Below, one piece after another: positions 1-4,654 of a stretch of DNA of 5,569 nucleotides. The stretch's first letter is position 1. Each line of letters starts with the position of its first letter. Position numbers and translations under genes: made by a program. The notes under the pieces were generated by a model. The model was not told the DNA's origin, searched no databases, and saw only the letters and a list, made by a program, of their open reading frames with translations. The DNA is from Acidobacteriota bacterium (GTDB taxonomy: Bacteria; Acidobacteriota; Blastocatellia; Pyrinomonadales; Pyrinomonadaceae), in the NCBI GenBank assembly GCA_019247865.1, contig JAFBAJ010000246.1, positions 1-5,569 of the forward strand. The letters run 5' to 3'.

Positions 1-2
1 TT

Positions 3-31
3 CTTTGCGTCTTTGCGCCTTTGCGCGAAAC
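3..31. repeat. Dispersed CTTTGCG-type intergenic repeat, single arm
   Basis: Three successive CTTTGCG/TTTGCGC words lie 28 bases beyond the stop codon of the HxlR gene. The reverse complement of this stretch matches the left arm of the large hairpin at 5158-5187: both begin GTTTC, continue CGCAAAGGCGC and end GACGCAAAG, differing in one base and in the short middle section. It is therefore a second copy of the same repeat family, again at the 3' end of a gene. The window edge may hide a partner arm. Confidence 0.6.
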
Positions 32-58
32 TGTTTTTTGGAATTGACCTACTACCGT

Positions 59-427
59 TTAATCCGAACGCGAAGCGGCGGCCTGTTCCCTGTTCTGCCT
101 GATCTCATCCACATGTTTCGCGCCCCACTCGCTGAGCATTCTGAGCGCGGGTTCCAGACTGCGGCCGAACTCCGTCAGGGCGTACTCGACGCGCGGCGGG
201 ACTTCTGCGTAGACCTTGCGGCTGATGACGCCGTCGCGTTCCAGCTCGCGTAGCTGCTGCGTCAGGATGCGCTGCGTGAGCGAGGGGAAGAAACGCTTGA
301 GCTCGTTGAAGCGCTTCTTTTCGTCCAGGAGCCGATAGAGGATCGCGCCCTTCCACTTTCCGCCGATGACCTCCAGCGCCGCCTCGACCGCGCAGCCGAA
401 CTGCACGTCGTAGCTACGATGTCGCAT
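59..427 (-). CDS. HxlR-family winged helix-turn-helix transcriptional regulator
   Basis: A 122-residue DNA-binding regulator. The HxlR fold is visible in order: the N-terminal segment with IGGKWKGAIL at residues 21-30, RFNELKR at 39-45, the recognition-helix region LTQRILTQQLRELERDG at 50-66, and the wing PPRVEYALTEFGRSL at 77-91. Cys12 sits where many HxlR proteins, including the thiol-sensing YodB/HypR group, carry their conserved N-terminal cysteine, so redox or electrophile sensing is possible but unproven. The reading frame is open much further upstream, but ATG 427 is chosen because GGGAG (442-438) lies 10 bases before it and family homology begins right after it. The length is normal for the family. 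It is divergent from the exported NTF2-like gene, the usual arrangement for a local repressor and its target. The family assignment is firm; ligand and targets are unknown. Confidence 0.93.
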   Translation of the reverse strand: MRHRSYDVQFGCAVEAALEVIGGKWKGAILYRLLDEKKRFNELKRFFPSLTQRILTQQLRELERDGVISRKVYAEVPPRVEYALTEFGRSLEPALRMLSEWGAKHVDEIRQNREQAAASRSD

Positions 428-465
428 CTGCCGCTTTCTCCCGAGTATCACGTTTGTTACCACCA

Positions 466-511
466 CACAAAATTGTGCGTACTTACGCCGCCCGCCGGAA
501 TTGTGCATACT
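466..511. promoter_or_regulatory. Candidate HxlR operator: paired direct repeats in the divergent intergenic region
   Basis: AATTGTGCGTACT (471-483) and AATTGTGCATACT (499-511) match at 12 of 13 positions, with starts 28 bases apart. The first copy also lies within two overlapping perfect inverted repeats: CACAA-AA-TTGTG (466-477) and GCGTA-CT-TACGC (477-488). HxlR proteins are dimers that usually bind next to their own gene, so these are the best operator candidates. CATACT at 506-511 could serve as a weak -10 for the plus-strand gene, in which case the second copy would overlap it. I see no convincing -35 for either direction. Confidence 0.5.
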
Positions 512-544
512 GCCGCAGTCGTTTGCAACTTTTGAATCTTCCTG

Positions 545-551
545 AAAGGAG
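545..551 (+). promoter_or_regulatory. Shine-Dalgarno that sets the start of the NTF2-like gene
   Basis: AAAGGAG ends 6 bases before ATG 558. The in-frame TTG at 552 touches this site directly and is too close to be used, so the start is 558. Confidence 0.75.
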
Positions 552-557
552 TTGCTA

Positions 558-1013
558 ATGCTCAGGCTTAGCATAGTGTTAGTATTCATCATGACCATCA
601 TCTGCGCCGAGGCGCAGGCGCAGGGGACGGCCTCTGCCGCCGATGCCGCCGCCATCAAACAGACGGCGCTCGACTACATCGAAGGCTGGTACGAGGGCAA
701 CGCCGAGCGTATGGAGCGCAGCCTCCACCCGGAACTGGCGAAGAGAATCGTGCGGACAGACGCACAGTCCGGGACGAGCCGCCTGGACAGCATGGGCGCG
801 ATGACCCTCGTGCAGAGGACGAAGGCGGGCGGAGGCACGAAGACGCCAAAGGAGCGGCAGCAGAAGGATGTCACGATCCTTGATGTCTTCGAGAACGCAG
901 GCTGCGTCAAGGTCGTCGCCACAGACTGGATAGATTATCTGCAGGTGGCGAAATTCAACGGGCGCTGGGTCATCGTCAACGTCCTGTGGGAGCTCAAGCC
1001 TGCGAAAAAGTAG
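558..1013 (+). CDS. Exported NTF2-like / putative lumazine-binding family protein
   Basis: A 151-residue small secreted protein. It starts with a signal peptide: a positive MLR, a hydrophobic core through residue 16, then AEAQAQG with a likely cut after Ala21 (A-Q-A). Cys16 follows two isoleucines and so does not make a lipobox. The mature part opens with AAIKQTALDYIEGWYEGNAERMERSLHP-type sequence (residues 31-58), the helix pattern typical of SnoaL/NTF2-fold proteins annotated as putative lumazine-binding. The strand-rich C-terminus (VTILDVFENAG, then CVKVVATDWIDYL, then NGRWVIVNVLWEL) fits the cone-shaped beta sheet of that fold. Such proteins bind or turn over small molecules, but no substrate can be read from the sequence. 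Its position divergent from the HxlR regulator suggests control by it. The fold assignment is fairly sure; the function is unknown. Confidence 0.8.
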   Translation: MLRLSIVLVFIMTIICAEAQAQGTASAADAAAIKQTALDYIEGWYEGNAERMERSLHPELAKRIVRTDAQSGTSRLDSMGAMTLVQRTKAGGGTKTPKERQQKDVTILDVFENAGCVKVVATDWIDYLQVAKFNGRWVIVNVLWELKPAKK

Positions 1014-1025
1014 GATGCAGCGACT

Positions 1026-1087
1026 TTGCCCGAAAAGTGCAAAAGTTACATGACATTTCGGGCAAGATAGATTTCTGCCCGAAATGT
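1026..1087. repeat. Three-arm inverted repeat able to form two exclusive hairpins
   Basis: Arm A TTGCCCGAAA (1026-1035) is the perfect complement of TTTCGGGCAA (1056-1065). The extended middle arm ACATTTCGGGCA (1053-1064) is the perfect 12-base complement of arm C TGCCCGAAATGT (1076-1087), with 11 bases between. The middle arm can pair with only one partner at a time. There is no T-run after either hairpin, so a classical terminator is unlikely. Arm C ends just before the putative -10 of the next gene. Confidence 0.75.
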
Positions 1088-1090
1088 TTG

Positions 1091-1099
1091 TGGTATGCT
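1091..1099 (+). promoter_or_regulatory. Possible extended -10 promoter for the 93-residue gene
   Basis: TGGTATGCT fits the extended -10 form TG-N-TATGCT, 25 bases before the start codon. No good -35 is present; that area is taken up by the B:C inverted repeat (1053-1087), which could act as an operator. Confidence 0.4.
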
Positions 1100-1123
1100 C
1101 TGCGCCTCAAAAGGAGCGGAGAG

Positions 1124-1405
1124 ATGCTACAAATAAAAACCGACATTTTATGCAATGGCAAAGTCATGTTCGGCGACATTGATGTTTGGCTCAAAGATTG
1201 GAAGCGTTCACAGAGCGGGAGATTTTATGCTCCATATCCCTGCTCGCTTGAACTCTCCCTGCCGTTTGCAATCAGATTAGGTGATAGAACTATAGGCATA
1301 TCTTTCACTCGTATTAACGTCAGACCAAACCAAGTTGAAATAGGCTTTGACTTGCAGGAGACTATCCCGCTGGCGGAACTTGCCCCTTCGGATAATAAGC
1401 AATAG
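1124..1405 (+). CDS. Hypothetical protein, 93 residues
   Basis: I do not recognise this protein. The start ATG 1124 is well supported by AAAGGAG (1110-1116) 7 bases upstream; the open frame continues back to 986 but without a ribosome site. It has no signal peptide or membrane segment. The sequence alternates polar and hydrophobic residues in several short stretches (KVMFGDIDVWL at 13-23, CSLELSLPFAI at 40-50, RTIGISFTRINV at 55-66, QVEIGFDL at 70-77), suggesting a small all-beta protein. There are two cysteines (10 and 40), with no metal-binding motif. Codon use is AT-richer than in the flanking operons (ATA, TTA and AAA are frequent), matching the DUF3800 gene it converges with. The two stops are 63 bases apart with no clear terminator between. 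That it is a real gene is likely; the function is unknown. Confidence 0.65.
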   Translation: MLQIKTDILCNGKVMFGDIDVWLKDWKRSQSGRFYAPYPCSLELSLPFAIRLGDRTIGISFTRINVRPNQVEIGFDLQETIPLAELAPSDNKQ

Positions 1406-1468
1406 AGAACGTCTAATGTCCTATATCTTCTGTGCTGTTATCTGTTGGGCGCACTCCTGGTCAGAAGG

Positions 1469-2332
1469 TTAAGGGGATTCTTCATTTTGGAAATGCTTGG
1501 TAAGTATTTTGCTTAACTCTTGAAGATTCTCTTGGTGCATATACACCATGTAATGGGGGGTTGGCTTGACGATTGGATTGTTGTCAGTAGATGAAAGTCG
1601 ATCATCTTGTTGTAGTAAGCACGCTAGAGCTCCGCGCATGGGAAACGCTTTACCATATTTATTAAGTTTGTTGCTATCAAGGAGTTTGTTGTCTACGTGC
1701 CTATATGTCTCATAGGCGAGCAGGTCTGCTGTTTGCAGGGGTATAACCGCACTATTGAGATTGTCGTCTATAGGTTTCTTTCGAGCAAAACCCCAACTAC
1801 CTAGCCTGTAAAATTGCCGAAGCGGTTCCACGCTTGAAATCTCTTGAAGCAATCTGGTCACTTCGGTGGCACCATTTGCTCCTGACTCAAACACATAGTC
1901 TATATCGCCTTGTTTGTTAAAATCCTGTGCCCATGCCACAACAAGCTTCATACAGGACATAACGCCAGCAGCGTAAAGGCCCGTACCTAATGTTTTAGCA
2001 ATCTCTGTCTTGTCCATCGCAAGCCAATCAGATTTCTTGACAGATGCAGAGAATCCAGCGTTGACCCTTCTCAGGATAATCTTGCAAGCCCGTTGATTTA
2101 TTCTAAGTCGCTTTGCTTCTTTCTCCTTTTGAGATAACCCCTCCCACTTAAATTCATCTTGGAAATGTTCGAGGCAGCGTTTGTGCAAGATGGTAAATCC
2201 TTCTTGCTGCGCAAACTCTCGCCATTCCCGCGCCAGCTCCTCCCACTGACTTTCCGTTGCCACATATCCGGCAACGGAATATGCGTCAGCTGTCCCGTAG
2301 CTCTCGTCAATGTAAACGGTAAACATTTCCAT
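1469..2332 (-). CDS. DUF3800 domain-containing protein
   Basis: A 287-residue protein with the marks of DUF3800: an N-terminal strand ending in the acidic DE pair (FTVYIDES, Asp9-Glu10), a central VFESG (Glu149), a basic FARKK (182-186), and the C-terminal IPLQTADLLAYE, whose Gln200-Thr-Ala-Asp203 is the family's QxxD motif. Spaced acidic residues on predicted strands resemble an RNase H-like nuclease layout, but no activity is established as far as I know. DUF3800 genes are often found on mobile or accessory DNA, and the low-GC setting here agrees. An upstream in-frame ATG at 2374 would add 14 residues; ATG 2332 is preferred because AAGGAG stands 6 bases before it. All key residues are present and the length looks complete. 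The family call is confident; a defence or nuclease role is inference. Confidence 0.88.
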   Translation of the reverse strand: MEMFTVYIDESYGTADAYSVAGYVATESQWEELAREWREFAQQEGFTILHKRCLEHFQDEFKWEGLSQKEKEAKRLRINQRACKIILRRVNAGFSASVKKSDWLAMDKTEIAKTLGTGLYAAGVMSCMKLVVAWAQDFNKQGDIDYVFESGANGATEVTRLLQEISSVEPLRQFYRLGSWGFARKKPIDDNLNSAVIPLQTADLLAYETYRHVDNKLLDSNKLNKYGKAFPMRGALACLLQQDDRLSSTDNNPIVKPTPHYMVYMHQENLQELSKILTKHFQNEESP

Positions 2333-2338
2333 AAGCCG

Positions 2339-2344
2339 CTCCTT
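2339..2344 (-). promoter_or_regulatory. Shine-Dalgarno that sets the DUF3800 start
   Basis: On the minus strand AAGGAG lies 6 bases before ATG 2332. The 9-mer AAGGAGCGG is also found before the facing 93-residue gene (1111-1119). Confidence 0.75.
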
Positions 2345-2386
2345 ATCTCCGCAAGGATTTATGCTCTGCCACAAGTGCTCAAAAGC

Positions 2387-2392
2387 ATTATA
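2387..2392 (-). promoter_or_regulatory. -10 element for the DUF3800 gene
   Basis: Read on the minus strand this is a perfect TATAAT, 54 bases upstream of the chosen start. No convincing -35 is found at the usual spacing (CTTCTG at 17 bases), so only the -10 is supported. Confidence 0.5.
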
Positions 2393-2448
2393 CGGCTATT
2401 CATTAGACGCAGAAGCGTTACTCATCTAAGCACACCTCCGCTCTTCGG

Positions 2449-2504
2449 ACTTTTCGGGCAAGCCTTGTACTTTTCTGGCGAGCCTTGTACTTTTGGGCAA
2501 AGCC
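2449..2504. repeat. 20-base tandem repeat, two full copies and one partial
   Basis: Unit 1 ACTTTTCGGGCAAGCCTTGT (2449-2468) and unit 2 ACTTTTCTGGCGAGCCTTGT (2469-2488) agree at 18 of 20 positions. The third begins ACTTTTGGGCAAAGCC (2489-2504) with a shifted base and then decays. It lies between the divergent DUF3800 and dehydrogenase genes. The first 13 bases of unit 1 are the exact reverse complement of 1026-1038. Confidence 0.8.
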
Positions 2505-2558
2505 AGACGTGGTTCAAGCTCCATGTCTCAGAGGCCGCGCCGGGGTCTTGAGAATTCC

Positions 2559-2581
2559 TAAGAACTTTTGACGTTTTCTTA
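2559..2581. promoter_or_regulatory. Weak inverted repeat upstream of the dehydrogenase operon
   Basis: TAAGAA (2559-2564) and TTCTTA (2576-2581) are complementary, 11 bases apart, with TTGACG (2568-2573) between them. It could be a regulator site or part of a promoter, but no -10 stands at the right distance from TTGACG. I see no other signal in 2505-2625. Confidence 0.25.
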
Positions 2582-2625
2582 AAGACTTGTCGCGCACGCT
2601 GAGGCATCCTCGCTTTCATACTTGT

Positions 2626-3699
2626 ATGGATGACAAGCCTCCGAGCACAAAGATCTGCGAGCTGTATGCCGCGGCCGAGCATGAGAAGGTCGTGCTCTGG
2701 TCCGACCCTAAGAGCGATTATCGCGGGATCATCGCCGTGCACAGCACCGTGCTCGGCCCGGCGGTCGGGGGCACACGCTTCTGGCACTACGCGAGCGACG
2801 AAGAGGCCAGCCGCGACGCGCTACGCCTCTCGCGCGGCATGACCTACAAGAACGCGCTCGCCGGGCTTCCCTTCGGCGGCGGCAAGTCCGTCATCATCGG
2901 TGACAATCGCGTCGAGGGCGAAGCGCGAGCGGCGCTCCTGCGTGCGCACGGTCGTTTCATCGAAAGCCTGTGCGGGCTCTACATCACAGCGGAGGATGTC
3001 GGCACGACTCCCGCGGACATGGAGTACGTCAGGCAGGAGACGCGCCACGTCGCGGGGCTTCAGGGCAAGTCCGGCAACCCGTCGCCGGTGACTGCTTTCG
3101 GCGTCCGGCGTGCGATGCAGGCGGCGGCGCAGCATCGCTGGGGCTCGGACGAACTCTCCGGCCGCAAGGTCGCCATTCAGGGCTGCGGCAGCACCGGCTA
3201 CTATCTCGCTAAGGAGCTTCGAGAATGCGGCGCGCGTCTCATCGTGACGGATGTCGACGCCGCGCGCGTGCAGCGTGTCGCTGAAGAGTTCGGCGCAACG
3301 CCGGTCGCGCCCGAAGAGATCTTCGGAGCGGACGCGGACATCTTCGCTCCCTGCGCGCTCGGCGGAATCATCAACGACGAAACGCTGCCGCAGTTGAAGG
3401 CAGGCATCATCACCGGCTCCGCCAACAATCAACTGGGCGAAGAGCGGCATGGCGACGCGCTCGAAGAGCTGGGCATCACCTACTCGCCCGACTACGTCGC
3501 CAACGCGGGCGGCATCATCAACGGCTGCCGCGAATTGCTCGGCTGGGGACGCGACCAGACCATCTCCAAAGTCCACGCCATCTACGACACAGTGCAAAGC
3601 GTCCTCTCGCAGGCCGCAGAGGCGGGCATTCCGGCTCATCGCATGGCCGACCGTTTAGCCGAAGCGCGTCTTTCTCAGGGACAGGCTTCAGATTCATGA
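2626..3699 (+). CDS. Leucine dehydrogenase-type NAD-dependent amino acid dehydrogenase (ELFV family)
   Basis: A 357-residue cytosolic enzyme of the Glu/Leu/Phe/Val dehydrogenase family, converting an L-amino acid to its 2-oxo acid with release of ammonium, or the reverse. Seen: the GPAVGGTRFW substrate segment (44-53); GMTYKNALAGLPFGGGKSV (71-89) with Lys75 and Lys87, matching the binding and catalytic lysines (68 and 80) of Bacillus leucine dehydrogenase; YITAEDVGTT (119-128), the leucine dehydrogenase form, with Asp124; the NAD fold GCGSTG (186-191) with Asp209 ending the second strand, which favours NAD over NADP; then CALGGIINDET (243-253), GSANNQL (264-270) and PDYVANAGGIING (288-300). 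Length is normal. ATG 2626 is the only sensible start but lacks a good Shine-Dalgarno. First gene of an operon, overlapping the next gene by 4 bases. Pocket positions differ from the Bacillus enzyme (Val47, Ile297, Gly300), so leucine may not be the true substrate. Confidence 0.9.
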   Translation: MDDKPPSTKICELYAAAEHEKVVLWSDPKSDYRGIIAVHSTVLGPAVGGTRFWHYASDEEASRDALRLSRGMTYKNALAGLPFGGGKSVIIGDNRVEGEARAALLRAHGRFIESLCGLYITAEDVGTTPADMEYVRQETRHVAGLQGKSGNPSPVTAFGVRRAMQAAAQHRWGSDELSGRKVAIQGCGSTGYYLAKELRECGARLIVTDVDAARVQRVAEEFGATPVAPEEIFGADADIFAPCALGGIINDETLPQLKAGIITGSANNQLGEERHGDALEELGITYSPDYVANAGGIINGCRELLGWGRDQTISKVHAIYDTVQSVLSQAAEAGIPAHRMADRLAEARLSQGQASDS

Positions 3700-4643
3700 G
3701 CGAAGCGCCGCGCAACATTCTCGACTGCATCGGCCGGACCTCCGTCGTCCCTTTGCGCCACATCGTGCCACAGAGCGGCGCGCGCATCCTGCTCAAGCTC
3801 GAAAGCGAGAACCCCACCGGCAGCATCAAGGATCGCGTGGCGCTCGCCATGATCGAAGCGGCAGAGGCGGACGGCCGTCTCGCCCCGGACGGCTTCGTCG
3901 TCGAATACACGGGCGGCAGCACCGGCGTCTCGCTCTCGCTCGTCTGCGCGGTCAAAGGCTATCCCCTGCACATAGTCTCTTCGGATGCCTTCGCACAGGA
4001 GAAGCTCGACCACATGCGAATCCTGGGCGCGCGGCTGCAAGTCGTGCACAGCGACAGCGGGCGCATGACCGAGCAACTGACACGCGACATGATCGAAGCC
4101 GCGCGCCTCATCGCTGAAAGACCCGGCAGCTACTGGACAGACCAACTGAACAACACAGACCAGCTCGCGGCCTATCACGCGATGGCGGAGGAAATGTGGA
4201 GTCAGACGGGCGGACGCCTCGACGGCTTTGTCCAGAGCGTCGGCACTGGAGCTTCCCTGCGCGGCATCGCTGAAGGCTTGCGTCGTCACGATGAACAGAT
4301 ACGCATCGTGGCGGTGGAGCCAGCCGAATCTCCAGTGCTGTCCGGCGGTCAGACGGGCGCTCACAAGATCGACGGGATCGGAGCGGGTTTCGTCGTGCCG
4401 CTCTGGCGCGATGACATCGCCGACCGGATCGAGCTGGTCTCCACCGAAGAGGCCACGGCGATGGCTCTGCGGCTGGCGCGTGAAGAGGGCTTGTTCGCCG
4501 GGACTTCGACCGGCGGCAACGTCGTCGCGGCTCTGCGCCTGGCCGAACAACTGGAACCTGATGCGACCATCGTCACGGTGATGTGCGATACGGGGATGAA
4601 GTACCTGAAAACTTACGGAGCCCGGCTGAAGCCGGAGGACTGA
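3696..4643 (+). CDS. Cysteine synthase family PLP-dependent enzyme (CysK/CysM/CBS-like)
   Basis: A 315-residue fold-type II PLP enzyme. Lys45 in NPTGSIKDR (39-47) is the PLP-binding lysine. The substrate loop, usually TSGNTG in cysteine synthases, reads TGGSTG (72-77). The phosphate-binding turn is GTGAS (183-187) rather than GTGGT. Thr299 in CDTGMKYL matches the residue contacting the pyridine nitrogen. The HKIDGIGAGFV segment is typical of the cysteine synthase group, and the length is close to O-acetylserine sulfhydrylase. The family normally replaces a beta-substituent of serine derivatives with sulfide or another nucleophile; the changed loop makes ordinary cysteine synthesis doubtful. 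ATG 3696 overlaps the dehydrogenase stop (ATGA), implying translational coupling, and the HIT gene follows 11 bases later. Family certain, reaction open: a cysteine synthase variant, a lyase or a deaminase-like enzyme are all possible. Confidence 0.88.
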   Translation: MSEAPRNILDCIGRTSVVPLRHIVPQSGARILLKLESENPTGSIKDRVALAMIEAAEADGRLAPDGFVVEYTGGSTGVSLSLVCAVKGYPLHIVSSDAFAQEKLDHMRILGARLQVVHSDSGRMTEQLTRDMIEAARLIAERPGSYWTDQLNNTDQLAAYHAMAEEMWSQTGGRLDGFVQSVGTGASLRGIAEGLRRHDEQIRIVAVEPAESPVLSGGQTGAHKIDGIGAGFVVPLWRDDIADRIELVSTEEATAMALRLAREEGLFAGTSTGGNVVAALRLAEQLEPDATIVTVMCDTGMKYLKTYGARLKPED

Positions 4644-4647
4644 GGAG
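4642..4647 (+). promoter_or_regulatory. Shine-Dalgarno overlapping the PLP gene stop, sets a GTG start
   Basis: GAGGAG begins inside the TGA stop (4641-4643) of the PLP gene and ends 7 bases before GTG 4655. There is no in-frame ATG after the upstream stop, so GTG is the likely start. Confidence 0.65.
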
Positions 4648-4654
4648 TTACATT

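Larger units (their letters stand above)
1014..2545. other. Low-GC accessory block holding two convergent genes
   Basis: Base composition drops here: 25 of 60 bases are G or C at 1141-1200 and 31 of 60 at 1681-1740, against 43 of 60 at 3121-3180 inside the dehydrogenase gene. The block contains the 93-residue protein and the DUF3800 protein facing each other. Repeats at both ends share TTGCCCGAAAAGT (1026-1038) and its exact reverse complement (2449-2461). No transposase, integrase or target-site duplication is visible, so transfer is an inference from composition, content and flanking repeats. The outer limits are approximate. Confidence 0.5.

Noticed and set aside
558..620. Lipoprotein signal peptide on the NTF2-like protein
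   Set aside because: Cys16 is preceded by Ile-Ile rather than a small residue at -1, so it is not a lipobox; an AQA cut site follows.
428..658. N-terminal extension of the HxlR gene to 199 residues
   Set aside because: The extra 77 residues cross the divergent intergenic region and the start of the NTF2-like gene, have low-complexity composition, no ribosome site, and no match to the family, which begins at the ATG at 427.
1026..1087. Intrinsic terminator for the NTF2-like gene
   Set aside because: Both possible stems are followed by mixed sequence without a run of T, and a promoter-like element follows at once.
2449..2504. CRISPR array
   Set aside because: The 20-base units are joined directly with no spacers, there are fewer than three full copies, and no cas gene is present.
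2422..2787. 121-residue minus-strand frame over the tandem repeats
   Set aside because: It overlaps the repeat array and the N-terminal part of the dehydrogenase; the repetitive sequence and lack of a start signal argue against coding.
2821..3639. 272-residue open frame on the minus strand
   Set aside because: It is antisense to the leucine-dehydrogenase-type gene, whose motifs are clear; long antisense frames are expected in high-GC DNA, and the translation shows no recognisable domain.
3675..4550. 291-residue open frame on the minus strand
   Set aside because: It is antisense to the PLP enzyme gene; composition is rich in Arg, Ala, Asp and His as in codon shadows, and no motif is seen.
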